DNA from: Ensifer adhaerens
GTDB lineage: Bacteria > Pseudomonadota > Alphaproteobacteria > Rhizobiales > Rhizobiaceae
Assembly (NCBI RefSeq): GCF_013283195.1
Contig: NZ_JABEKT010000002.1
Span: 248,001-312,000 of the forward strand
DNA: 64,000 bases
Direction of reading: 5' to 3'
Shown: piece after piece, positions 34,924 through 43,808 of the stretch
How positions within the stretch are numbered: position 1 is the stretch's first letter
How the letters are laid out: every line of letters begins with the position of its first letter
Notes under the pieces: generated by a model
Databases searched by the model: none
Told to the model about the DNA's origin: nothing
The model's input: the letters and a program-made list of their open reading frames with translations, nothing else
Made by a program: the position numbers and the translations under genes

Positions 34924-35832
34924 TCAATCGCTATCGGCCGCCACCGCCGCGGCAAGGAACGTGTCGAGGGCCGGATTCTGGTCTGCACTGCGCCAGGCAA
35001 GGCCGGTCTCGACCTCCGGCACGCGGCCTGCCAGAGGCAAATAGGTTGCGCCGCGCCGCTGAAGATTGGTCATGGTTTGGGGGACCAGAGCGACACCAAG
35101 CCCGGATGCGACCAGACCGACGATCGTCTGCATCTGGATGGCTTCCTGGTGGGTCGAGAATGCCATTCCGTGCTCGGCGAAGTATCCCGAGACGATGTCA
35201 TGAAAGGCCGGTGCCGCCCGCCGCGGGAAGACGATAAAGGGTGCCTTGAAGAAATCGGCCGGCTCCAGACTGCTTGCGGCAAAGCCCTTTCGTCCCTGCT
35301 CGATCCAGGCCGTTGGCACCGCGGCGACCAGCGGTTCGCGCAAGAGCGGCCGGTAGGAAAGGGTCGGATGGAGGGACGCCCGGCTGGGCGCGATGATCAG
35401 GCCGACATCGATCTCCTCGTCGAGCAACGCCTCTATCTGGATATCGCTGGTCGCTTCGCGCATCGTCAATTCCACGTGCGGATAGGCCGCGCGATAGCGG
35501 CTGACCATGTCGGGCAGCACGCTGTAGTCGGCCGTGCTGACGAAGGACAGACGCAGAACCCCGATCTCGCCGCGCGACAGCCTTCTTGCGGTGCCGGCAA
35601 GACTGTTCGCGCCGTCCAGTACCTGGCGGACGTGGGCGAGCCATTGCCTGCCGACAGATGTCAGCTCCACGCTCCGCTTGGTGCGCTTGAAGAGCTGCAC
35701 GTTCAGTTCCTTCTCCAAGGCCTGGATCGATTGGCTGAGCGGCGGCTGGGTCATGTTGAGGCGAGAGGCCGCACGGCCGAAATGCAGCTCTTCGGCGACG
35801 GCGACGAACTGGCGAAGCTGTCTCAAATCCAT
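34924..35832 (-). CDS. LysR-family regulator
   Basis: A 302-residue LysR protein starting at MDLRQLRQFVAVAEELHFGR. The helix-turn-helix is AASRLNMTQPPLSQSIQALE; the effector domain follows from about residue 90. It is divergent from the IlvD/Edd-family dehydratase, whose promoter region holds nested inverted repeats, so it most likely controls that gene. Confidence 0.93.
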   Translation of the reverse strand: MDLRQLRQFVAVAEELHFGRAASRLNMTQPPLSQSIQALEKELNVQLFKRTKRSVELTSVGRQWLAHVRQVLDGANSLAGTARRLSRGEIGVLRLSFVSTADYSVLPDMVSRYRAAYPHVELTMREATSDIQIEALLDEEIDVGLIIAPSRASLHPTLSYRPLLREPLVAAVPTAWIEQGRKGFAASSLEPADFFKAPFIVFPRRAAPAFHDIVSGYFAEHGMAFSTHQEAIQMQTIVGLVASGLGVALVPQTMTNLQRRGATYLPLAGRVPEVETGLAWRSADQNPALDTFLAAAVAADSD

Positions 35833-35867
35833 GATGTGATCCGATTGATATGCTCTGCGACTTATTC

Positions 35868-35907
35868 TGGCGTGAAAAGTATATTTCACAAGCTTCATGA
35901 ACGCCAG
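35868..35907. promoter_or_regulatory. nested inverted repeats, candidate LysR site
   Basis: GTGAAA (35872-35877) and TTTCAC (35884-35889) form an interrupted palindrome around AGTATA. An outer pair CTGGCG (35868-35873) / CGCCAG (35902-35907) encloses it. The site lies between the divergent LysR and dehydratase genes, 36-75 bp upstream of the dehydratase ATG. Confidence 0.6.
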
Positions 35908-35942
35908 TAAACTCCACCTCGAACCAAATGAGGGAGCATGCC

Positions 35943-37616
35943 ATGGCCTACAACGAGCGATCGAAACACATCACGCAAGGCGTCGCACGGTCCCCCAACC
36001 GGGCGATGTATTATGCGCTGGGCTACAAGAAGGCCGACTTTTCCAAGCCGATGATCGGAATTGCCAACGGTCATTCGACGATCACGCCCTGCAATGCCGG
36101 GCTGCAACCGCTGGCCGACGCCGCGGTGGCTGCCATCAAGGCTGCCGGCGCCAATCCGCAGGTCTTCGGAACGCCGACGATCTCCGACGGCATGTCGATG
36201 GGCACCGAAGGGATGAAATATTCGCTTGTGTCGCGCGAAGTCATTGCCGACTGCGTCGAAACTTCGGTGCAGGGTCAGTGGATGGATGGCGTGCTCGTGC
36301 TCGGCGGCTGCGACAAGAACATGCCGGGCGGCATGATCGGCATCCTTCGGGCCAATGCTCCGGCGATCTACGTGTACGGCGGCACGATCAAGCCCGGTCA
36401 TTGGAAGGGGCAGAGCCTTTCCGTCGTCTCCGCCTTCGAAGCCGTCGGCGCCTTCATGGCGGGCAAGATGAGCGAAGAGGATTTCGAGGGCATCGAACGC
36501 AATGCCTGTCCGTCGACCGGCTCCTGCGGCGGCATGTACACCGCCAATACCATGAGTTCGTCCTTCGAGGCGCTCGGAATGTCGCTGCTCTATTCCTCCA
36601 ACATGGCCAACCCCGATCAGGAGAAGTTGGACAGCGCCGCTCAATCGGCCCATGTCCTGGTCGAAGCGGTCAAGAAGGGCATCAAGCCCCGGGACATCGT
36701 GACACGCAAGTCGATCGAAAATGCCGTCGCCCTGATCATGGCGACGGGTGGATCGACCAATGCGGTGCTGCACTACCTTGCCATCGCCCATGCGGCGGAG
36801 GTCGAGTGGACGCTCGACGACTTCGAGCGCGTTCGCCGCAACGTTCCGGTCCTTTGCGACCTCAAGCCGTCTGGCCGGTACATGGCCATCGATCTGCATC
36901 GGGCGGGCGGCGTGCCGCAGGTGTTGAAGATCCTTCTGAATGCGGGTCTTCTGCATGGCGACTGTCTGACGATCACGGGCAGGACGATCGGTGAAGAGCT
37001 TGCGGCCGTTCCGGACCAGCCACGGACGGACCAGGAGGTTATCCGGCCTTACGAAAGACCGATCTACCGCGAGGGCCACCTGGCGGTGCTGAAGGGAAAC
37101 CTGGCCGAAGGCGGTGCCGTTGCCAAGATCAGCGGCTTGAAGAGCCCTGTCATGAGCGGGCCCGCGCGGGTCTTCGAGGACGAACAATCGGCGATGGACG
37201 CCATCCTGTCGGACCGCATCAGGCCGGGCGACATCCTCGTGCTTCGCTACCTCGGGCCGAAAGGCGGACCCGGAATGCCCGAAATGCTCGCGCCGACCTC
37301 GGCGATCATCGGCAGGGGGCTCGGCGACAGCGTGGGGCTCATCACCGACGGCCGCTTTTCGGGCGGCACTTGGGGCATGGTCGTCGGCCACGTCACGCCG
37401 GAAGCTTTCGAGGGCGGTACGATCGCGCTGGTGGAAGAGGGCGACCGCATCGTCATCGACGCCCATCAACAACTGCTGCAACTCGATGTCGACCCGGAAG
37501 AACTGGCACGGCGACGCGCCCTGTGGCGGCAGCCGGAACCCCGCTACAAACGCGGCGTACTGGCAAAGTTTGCAGCCCTGGCCCGACCGGCCAACGAGGG
37601 GGCGGTGACCGGGTGA
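35943..37616 (+). CDS. IlvD/Edd-family Fe-S dehydratase (dihydroxy-acid dehydratase-like)
   Basis: A 557-residue enzyme starting at [18 protein letters not shown], with GGGAG 6 bases upstream; an earlier in-frame ATG at 35928 is less likely. The three cluster-ligand Cys are Cys50 (STITPCNAG), Cys123 ([10 protein letters not shown]) and Cys195 ([15 protein letters not shown]), which suggests a [2Fe-2S] enzyme. The length fits dihydroxy-acid dehydratases, but sugar-acid dehydratases share the fold. Since it has its own LysR regulator and no other ilv genes nearby, it may be a catabolic paralogue. Confidence 0.88.
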   Translation: MAYNERSKHITQGVARSPNRAMYYALGYKKADFSKPMIGIANGHSTITPCNAGLQPLADAAVAAIKAAGANPQVFGTPTISDGMSMGTEGMKYSLVSREVIADCVETSVQGQWMDGVLVLGGCDKNMPGGMIGILRANAPAIYVYGGTIKPGHWKGQSLSVVSAFEAVGAFMAGKMSEEDFEGIERNACPSTGSCGGMYTANTMSSSFEALGMSLLYSSNMANPDQEKLDSAAQSAHVLVEAVKKGIKPRDIVTRKSIENAVALIMATGGSTNAVLHYLAIAHAAEVEWTLDDFERVRRNVPVLCDLKPSGRYMAIDLHRAGGVPQVLKILLNAGLLHGDCLTITGRTIGEELAAVPDQPRTDQEVIRPYERPIYREGHLAVLKGNLAEGGAVAKISGLKSPVMSGPARVFEDEQSAMDAILSDRIRPGDILVLRYLGPKGGPGMPEMLAPTSAIIGRGLGDSVGLITDGRFSGGTWGMVVGHVTPEAFEGGTIALVEEGDRIVIDAHQQLLQLDVDPEELARRRALWRQPEPRYKRGVLAKFAALARPANEGAVTG

Positions 37617-37946
37617 AGCTACCGCAAACCGCCGCAATCCGACGCCGGGTTTGCGCAGGCTCAATGCTGTTGTCTCCACTGTGTGAAGCGGCATCGGTCA
37701 TTTAGGCCGATGCTCCCAAACAAGACCTTTGGCCGCTTTGCCGCGACCTTCAAACGCAGCCACTATGTTCCCAATGTTCCCAGCCGGCGGCGCGCGGGCA
37801 CAGCAGTTCCTATTCGTTAAAAGGCGGTTAACGATAGGCGAATGCGACTTTACGTATGTTTGAAATGAGGGGTTGGCCCCATCCTGCCCAATTGCTAGTT
37901 GTGCGCCGGGAAGCCCGCTGGTGATTCATGCGGGAGGGGTTAGATC
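37617..37946. other. intergenic region upstream of the autotransporter
   Basis: 330 bases without a recognisable gene. The right part is AT-richer than its surroundings and contains a perfect CtrA-type box at 37817-37832. No clear terminator for the dehydratase gene was found. Confidence 0.5.
37817..37832 (+). promoter_or_regulatory. CtrA-type box TTAA-N7-TTAAC
   Basis: TTAAAAGGCGGTTAAC is an exact match to the CtrA consensus, ending 115 bp upstream of the autotransporter start codon. It suggests cell-cycle-dependent production of this surface protein. Confidence 0.6.
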
Positions 37947-40900
37947 TTGTCGCGTTTCGTTTGTGTTCTGTGGGCGTTGTTTGCACTTTTTGTTGTTGCG
38001 CTGGCCGCGCCGCAAGCCGCGATAGCGGCTCCTTCGGCTGGTTGCACGGCGATCAACTCGACCTGGGGCGCGGGTAAGACGCTCACGGCCGGAGCGGAGC
38101 TATGGGATGAGTCGCTGGTGATGAACGCCGGTGAAGTGATCACGTATCACGCGACAACTTCCGGTAGCTTGAATGCCGCCAATGATCGCTATAGCGGAGG
38201 GGGGTTCGCGCTTTACACGGAAGAAGGCTCCCCGCCAAACTACGGCGTTATCGTCGAAGAGTACGGAACATCGGTCAGCGAACTCGACCTGACCGGCACG
38301 CACACCGTGCCCGCCGGTGGCAAGTACGTAGTCTATGCCTGGAGTAACTTCAGTGGTGCTACGGCGCAGGCAACGGTCAGTTGCTCGTGGCCGCCGTCGG
38401 CGGATGCGACCTTGCAAAGCCTCGCGCTCAGCGCCGGCGCGCTGAATCCGGCTTTTACGTCGGGCGAGATGACCTATACGGCCTCTGTTCCCAACACGAC
38501 GGTGTCGATGAAAGTGACACCCAAGGTCACGGACGCCGGGGCCACGATCACGGTCAACGGCGTGGCGGTTACGTCAGGGGACGCCTCCGGCTCGATCCCG
38601 CTGGACGTCGGCAAGAACACACTGACGACGGTGGTGACGGCCGAAGACGGCACGACGACGAAGACCTACGCGGTGGAGGTGACACGTGCGCGCTCGGCGA
38701 ATGCCGACTTGTCAGCGCTGAGCTTAAGCGCAGGCACGCTGTCCCCGTCGTTTGCCTCTGGCACGACCGCCTATACGGCCTCGGTGCCGAATGCGACGAC
38801 GTCACTGACTTTGACCCCGACGAACAGCGATGCGAATGCCACGGTCACAGTCAACGGCACGTCGGTTACATCAGGAGCCCCTTCCGGATTGATCGCGCTT
38901 GCCGTGGGCGACAATGTCGTAACGACCGTCGTCACCGCCCACGATGGCACGACCAAGGCCTATACCGTGACGGTGACCCGGGCGGCCTCTTCCAATTCCG
39001 ACCTGTCCGACCTGAGCACGAGCGCCGGTACGCTCTCTCCCGCCTTCGCTTCCGCGACGACCGCCTACACCTCCTCGGTCGGCAATGCGACGGCATCGTT
39101 GACGGTGACGCCCACGGTCAGCGACACGACGGCAACGGTTACCGTCAACGGCGCCGTGGTCGCTTCCGGTTCGGCCTCCGGGCCAATCACGCTTGCAGTT
39201 GGCAACAACGTCGTGACGACTGTGGTCACCGCTCAGGATGGCACGACGAAGACCTACACGGCCACGATCGCGCGCGCGGCGTCAGCGAATGCGGATCTGT
39301 CGAGCCTCAGCCTAAGCGCTGGTACGCTCTCTCCTGCCTTTGCTTCCGGCACGACGACCTACACGTCCTCGGTGCCCAATGCGACGACGTCGCTGACGCT
39401 GACACCGGGGGCAAGCGACACGACGGCGTCGATCACGGTCAATGGCGTGGCTGTCGCTTCGGGCGCTGCCTCGGGCCCGATCGCGCTTGCCGTCGGCGAC
39501 AATGTCGTGACGACGGTCGTTACCGCGCAGGATGGTACGACAGTGAACAGCTACACGGTGACCGTGACCCGTGCCGCATCGTCGAATGCCGACCTGTCCG
39601 GCCTTTCGCTGTCTGCAGGCACGCTGTCGCCGGCGTTCGCTTCCGGCACGACCAGCTATACGGCTTCCGTTTTGAATACGACAACGTCGCTGACGGTCAC
39701 GCCAACGGTCAGCGATACGACCGCAACGATCACGGTTAACGGCGTGACGGTAACGTCAGGCGCCGCCTCCGGTTCGGTCACGCTTGCGGTCGGAGCGAAT
39801 GCCCTGACGACCGTCGTGACGGCAGAGGACGGCACGACGAACACCTACACGGTGACAGTGACGCGCGCGCCGTCGACCAATGCAGCCCTGTCCGGCCTGT
39901 CGCTCAGCAGCGGTACGCTGTCGCCGGCGTTTGCGACGGGCACATTGGCCTACACGGCCTCAGTGCCCAATGCCGCTGCCTCCTTGACGCTGACGCCGGT
40001 CGCAAGCGATCCGACAGCGTCCATCACCGTCAACGGGGTTTCCGTGGCGTCGGGTGCGGCATCGGCCTCGGTCACGCTTTCAGTCGGCAGCAATGTCATC
40101 ACGACGGTGGTGACGGCTCAGGATGGCACGACGCAGACGAGCTATACGCTGACGGTCACCCGCGCAGCTTCGACGAACTCCGAGCTGTCGGGCTTGAGCC
40201 TGAGCAACGGCACGCTGTCGCCGGCTTTCGCATCCGGCACGACGTCCTACACGGCTTCGGTTTCCAACTCCACGACGTCGCTGGCGGTGACGCCGCAGAC
40301 AAGCGACGCAACGGCAACGGTAACGGTCAACGGCGTGGCCGTCGCTTCGGGTGCCGCTTCCGGAGCGATCGCGCTTTCGGTCGGTTCCAACACGGTGACG
40401 ACGGTGGTCACCGCTGAGGATGGCACGACGCAGACGAGCTACACGGTTATCGTGACCCGTGCCCTTTCGGCTTCGAGCGATGCCAGCCTCTCGGGCCTGT
40501 CGTTGAGCAGCGGCTCGCTGTCGCCGGCGTTTTCGGCGGGCTCTACGTCCTACACCGCTTCGGTTTCCAATGCGACGACGTCGCTGACGGTGACACCTGT
40601 CGTCAGCGATGCGGTGGCGACAGTCACCGTCAACGGGGTGGCGGTCGCGTCTGGTGCGGCCTCCGGTCCGATTTCGCTCGCCGTCGGTTCGAACACGGTG
40701 ACCACGGCCGTGACGGCTGAGGATGGCTCCGTGAACACCTATACGATCATGGTCACCCGGGCAGCACCTGCCGCCACATTCACATTCACGCCGGCGGCGG
40801 GGGCCCTTCCGCAGGCCATGGCCGGTGAAAAATATGCCCAGCCGATATCGGCGACCGGCGGCAACGGCGCACTGCTGTATGCCGTCAGTGGCGGCACCCT

Positions 40901-42353
40901 GCCCAAGGGCATGGTCCTCAACGTTTCGACAGGCGAATTGACCGGGCCGCTCAGCGAAGATGCCGAAGTCACGGACTACAGCTTCACGCTTTCCGTCACC
41001 GATGCCGCCGGCAGCTCTGCGAGCGCCGCCTATACGCTGAAGGTCGTAGCTCGCGAGGTCAGTGCCCCCGACCAGACCGTCAACGTTCCCGCTGGCTCAT
41101 CACCACCAAACGTCTATCTGAACGGCGGTGCGACGGGCGGACCGTTCAGCGATGCCCAGGTCCTGACCGTGACGCCGGCCAACGCCGGCAAGGCGGAGAT
41201 CATCGAGGGTGAGCTCGCCCAGGTCGGTGCATTCGCGCCCGTCGGCTATTACCTCAAGTTTACACCGGACCCCGCTTTTTCGGGCCAGGTCAAGATCGCG
41301 TACCAGCTGACGGCCGCCGCCGGCGCCTCCAATGTCGGCGTGATCACTTACAATTTAAGTTTCGATGCGGATGCTGTCGTCGGCGAGATCGATAGCCTCG
41401 TGCGCGGCTTTGTTCAGGCCCGGCAGAATCTGCTGGCGTCGAGCATCCAGGTGCCTGGGTTGCTCGATCGGCGCCGGATGCTGAGCGCAACCGATCCGGT
41501 GACAATGCGCGTGTCGCCTTCGAGGGATGGGGTCGGCATGAGTTTTGCCACCAGCCTGGCGCAGCTCGAAGCGGCGAGAAATGCGGCAGATGGCATCGAG
41601 GGCGGCGAAGTCTCGCCGCTGAACGTCTGGCTCGATGCCACGATGATGCTCCACAACCGCGAACAGAATGACGATCGCTGGGGCGGCTTCGGCCTGTTTT
41701 CGGCGGGCGTCGATTATCTCCTCAACGAAAAGGCGTTGATCGGCTTCTCGTTCCATATCGATCATATGACCGATCCGACGAAGGACGACGCCGAGATCCG
41801 CGGTACCGGTTGGCTCGCCGGCCCATATACCTCGCTCGAGCTCATGCAGGGCATCTTCTTCAATACCAGCCTTCTCTATGGCGGCTCCGACAACGACATC
41901 GACACGGCCTTCTTCGATGGCTCTTTCGATAGCAGTCGCTGGCTGTGGGACAGCTCCATTACCGGCCAATGGGACCTGGATGAGGATACGATCCTCACGC
42001 CCAAGCTGCGCGCCGTCTATCTGAATGAGGATGTCGATGACTACGGTGTCCGGAATGACGCCGGCGGCGAGCTTGGTCTGGAGGGGTTTGCCCTCGAACA
42101 GTTCCGGGTGAGCCTTGGGGCGGAGATCGAGCGACAGTTTACGATGGAGAACGACGTGACGCTCAAGCCGCGGGTCGGTGCCGCGGCCGGCTATTCCGGT
42201 CTCGATGGCAGCGGCATGTTCGGCTCGGTGCTGGCGGGCGTGTCGCTGCAGGCAAACGAGGCCTGGGTCATCGACGCAATGCTGCGCGCCACCGTCGAAG
42301 GGGATGGCGAAGCCTATGTCGGCGCCCGCGTCGGGGTCGGTGGTCGGTTCTAG
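37947..42353 (+). CDS. autotransporter with eight cadherin-like repeats
   Basis: A 1468-residue surface protein. The TTG start follows GGGAGGGG; the signal peptide ends near PQAAIA. Residues about 30-150 are a unique N-terminal domain. Residues about 152-940 hold eight repeats of roughly 98 residues with the core LSPAFASGTTSYTASV and TVVTAEDGTT, typical of the cadherin-like beta-sandwich domain. A putative Ig (He_PIG) domain follows (GTLPKGMVLNVSTGELTGPL). The last 270 residues form a beta-barrel ending in a terminal Phe (VGVGGRF), as in type V secretion. No protease or passenger-cleavage motif was recognised; an adhesin role is likely. Confidence 0.92.
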   Translation: MSRFVCVLWALFALFVVALAAPQAAIAAPSAGCTAINSTWGAGKTLTAGAELWDESLVMNAGEVITYHATTSGSLNAANDRYSGGGFALYTEEGSPPNYGVIVEEYGTSVSELDLTGTHTVPAGGKYVVYAWSNFSGATAQATVSCSWPPSADATLQSLALSAGALNPAFTSGEMTYTASVPNTTVSMKVTPKVTDAGATITVNGVAVTSGDASGSIPLDVGKNTLTTVVTAEDGTTTKTYAVEVTRARSANADLSALSLSAGTLSPSFASGTTAYTASVPNATTSLTLTPTNSDANATVTVNGTSVTSGAPSGLIALAVGDNVVTTVVTAHDGTTKAYTVTVTRAASSNSDLSDLSTSAGTLSPAFASATTAYTSSVGNATASLTVTPTVSDTTATVTVNGAVVASGSASGPITLAVGNNVVTTVVTAQDGTTKTYTATIARAASANADLSSLSLSAGTLSPAFASGTTTYTSSVPNATTSLTLTPGASDTTASITVNGVAVASGAASGPIALAVGDNVVTTVVTAQDGTTVNSYTVTVTRAASSNADLSGLSLSAGTLSPAFASGTTSYTASVLNTTTSLTVTPTVSDTTATITVNGVTVTSGAASGSVTLAVGANALTTVVTAEDGTTNTYTVTVTRAPSTNAALSGLSLSSGTLSPAFATGTLAYTASVPNAAASLTLTPVASDPTASITVNGVSVASGAASASVTLSVGSNVITTVVTAQDGTTQTSYTLTVTRAASTNSELSGLSLSNGTLSPAFASGTTSYTASVSNSTTSLAVTPQTSDATATVTVNGVAVASGAASGAIALSVGSNTVTTVVTAEDGTTQTSYTVIVTRALSASSDASLSGLSLSSGSLSPAFSAGSTSYTASVSNATTSLTVTPVVSDAVATVTVNGVAVASGAASGPISLAVGSNTVTTAVTAEDGSVNTYTIMVTRAAPAATFTFTPAAGALPQAMAGEKYAQPISATGGNGALLYAVSGGTLPKGMVLNVSTGELTGPLSEDAEVTDYSFTLSVTDAAGSSASAAYTLKVVAREVSAPDQTVNVPAGSSPPNVYLNGGATGGPFSDAQVLTVTPANAGKAEIIEGELAQVGAFAPVGYYLKFTPDPAFSGQVKIAYQLTAAAGASNVGVITYNLSFDADAVVGEIDSLVRGFVQARQNLLASSIQVPGLLDRRRMLSATDPVTMRVSPSRDGVGMSFATSLAQLEAARNAADGIEGGEVSPLNVWLDATMMLHNREQNDDRWGGFGLFSAGVDYLLNEKALIGFSFHIDHMTDPTKDDAEIRGTGWLAGPYTSLELMQGIFFNTSLLYGGSDNDIDTAFFDGSFDSSRWLWDSSITGQWDLDEDTILTPKLRAVYLNEDVDDYGVRNDAGGELGLEGFALEQFRVSLGAEIERQFTMENDVTLKPRVGAAAGYSGLDGSGMFGSVLAGVSLQANEAWVIDAMLRATVEGDGEAYVGARVGVGGRF
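38400..40765 (+). repeat. eight tandem ~295-bp coding repeats
   Basis: Units begin near 38400, 38694, 38989, 39281, 39579, 39872, 40169 and 40472. Unit lengths vary by only a few codons and each encodes one cadherin-like domain. Units 2-8 are much closer to each other than to unit 1, suggesting expansion or gene conversion among them. Confidence 0.85.
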
Positions 42354-42433
42354 AGCGCCGAGCGTTCAGAAGAGCGCACCAAGGAGCTCCTGCATTGCCC
42401 GTCACCGCGGGGTTTGATCGGCCGATTTTTTTT

Positions 42434-42465
42434 CAGCCGCTGTCGTCAAGGCAGCGGCTGTTTGA
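42434..42465 (+). terminator. rho-independent terminator of the autotransporter gene
   Basis: CAGCCGCTG (42434-42442) pairs perfectly with CAGCGGCTG (42452-42460) around a 9-base loop, followed by TTTGATT. It lies about 80 bases after the stop codon. Confidence 0.7.
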
Positions 42466-42656
42466 TTGATAGAGGGTATGGAGGAATGTTCGGCGATTCC
42501 GAAATCCGGCGCTCCTCGATCGCCCATCGTCAAGGTGCGTGCGGCGACTGTTCAATCGCGCATTGATCAACTGGATCTGCTTGCGCCCAACGCGTGCAAC
42601 GCCGTTCGAAAGAGGCCTTCATACCCTCAATTTGCACTGGACACACAGCTTTAACT
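42466..42656. other. intergenic region, no gene supported
   Basis: Between the terminator and the iron operon. A 62-codon frame at 42466-42654 lacks a good ribosome site and any family resemblance and was not annotated. Confidence 0.4.
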
Positions 42657-42671
42657 TGACTAGCAAACTCA
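42657..42671. promoter_or_regulatory. TGA-N9-TCA motif, candidate iron-responsive (RirA) operator
   Basis: TGACTAGCAAACTCA fits the rhizobial iron-responsive-operator form TGA-N9-TCA bound by RirA. It lies 69 bp upstream of the iron-complex binding-protein gene. The motif is short and would occur by chance fairly often; the position in front of an iron operon is what supports it. Confidence 0.45.
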
Positions 42672-42740
42672 TGAAATTGCCACAGGGTCGTCGGCGCTCG
42701 GGTCACCCGCCCGCCGGCGGGCCAGTCAAGGGAGTGATCC

Positions 42741-43808
42741 ATGTCCAGCCGTCTCAAGGCCTTCTCCGCATTGGTCGTGTCGTTGTCGCTCTTTCTGCCG
42801 GCGACATCGCAGGCAGAAAGCGCGTTTGTCGATCACAGAGGAAAGACGATCACGTTTGCCAAGCCCCCGGAACGGGTCGTCACCATCGTCCGCTCCGCAC
42901 CGATCATCTATCGCGCCGTCGATGCAAAGGCGGACAACATCGCCGGCATGAACAAGGATAGCCTGGTGCGCTATTTCACCAAGGGCATTTACGCCGACAT
43001 GCTGCCGGAGATGGCGAAGATCAACGCCGGTGCCGCTCAGGACGGCTTCGTGCCGAATGTCGAGGCGATCCTCGCCCAGAAGCCGGACGCGGTGATCCAG
43101 TGGACCCATGACGAAAAGCTGATCGAGCCGCTGGAGCGCGTGGGGCTCACCGTCGTCGGCTGGCAGTGCTGCTCGGAGCAGGACCGGCTCGACTATGTCA
43201 GCTTGACCGGCTACATGACCGGCCGCAACGACCGCGCCCAGGCGATCCTGAAGGCGCAGTCGGATATCCTGAAGGAGCTCGACGGCAAGGTCGCCAAGCT
43301 CGACAAGGCCAAGCTTCCTTCGGTGCTGCACATCGACAAGGTGGCCGACCAGATCCAGGTCATCGCCAACGGCTCGCAGGACCTGTCGCTGAGCGGCGTT
43401 ACCAACCCGGCGGCCGACGGCACCGGCGAATGGTGGCGCACGGTCGATTTCGAGCAGTTGCTCGTCTGGAACCCGGATATCATCATCATCCCGGCCTATG
43501 CCGACGACCTCAATCCCAAGGATTTCTTCGACAATCCGGTGCTGGCGAGCCTCAAGGCGGTCAAGGACAAGCGCGTCTACAAGCAGCCGGTCTTCGCCCG
43601 CACGCCCGATGCACCGGAAATCTTCCTGACGTCGGAATGGCTGGCAGCGATTGCCCATGGTCCCGATTTCGCGCCTGATTTCAAGAAGCAGATCGGCGAT
43701 ACCTACAAGCTGATTTACGGCGCCGCCCTTTCGGACGAGCAGGTGAAGAAGATCCTCGAATCCGAGCGCAACGCGCCGGCGACCCAATATGCCGAACTCT
43801 TCGACTGA
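42741..43808 (+). CDS. iron-complex (siderophore/haem-type) ABC transporter binding protein
   Basis: A 355-residue class-III periplasmic binding protein (FecB/FepB/BtuF type). The signal peptide ends near ATSQAES. Mature features are DHRGKTITFAKPPERVV and NVEAILAQKPDAVIQW, then VDFEQLLVWNPDIIIIPAY. GGGAG precedes the ATG. The next gene starts within its last 20 bases. The ligand could be a ferric siderophore, cobalamin or haem; iron is favoured by the upstream TGA-N9-TCA site. Confidence 0.9.
   Translation: MSSRLKAFSALVVSLSLFLPATSQAESAFVDHRGKTITFAKPPERVVTIVRSAPIIYRAVDAKADNIAGMNKDSLVRYFTKGIYADMLPEMAKINAGAAQDGFVPNVEAILAQKPDAVIQWTHDEKLIEPLERVGLTVVGWQCCSEQDRLDYVSLTGYMTGRNDRAQAILKAQSDILKELDGKVAKLDKAKLPSVLHIDKVADQIQVIANGSQDLSLSGVTNPAADGTGEWWRTVDFEQLLVWNPDIIIIPAYADDLNPKDFFDNPVLASLKAVKDKRVYKQPVFARTPDAPEIFLTSEWLAAIAHGPDFAPDFKKQIGDTYKLIYGAALSDEQVKKILESERNAPATQYAELFD

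Noticed and set aside
35895-37694. 599-codon minus-strand frame over the dehydratase
   Set aside because: Antisense of a clear IlvD/Edd enzyme with three cluster cysteines.
38400-40765. Regularly spaced repeats considered as a CRISPR-like array
   Set aside because: The units are about 295 bp, stay in frame and encode cadherin-like domains; there are no short repeats with unique spacers.
42466-42654. 62-codon frame after the autotransporter terminator
   Set aside because: No ribosome site, no recognisable features; it lies in the promoter region of the iron operon.
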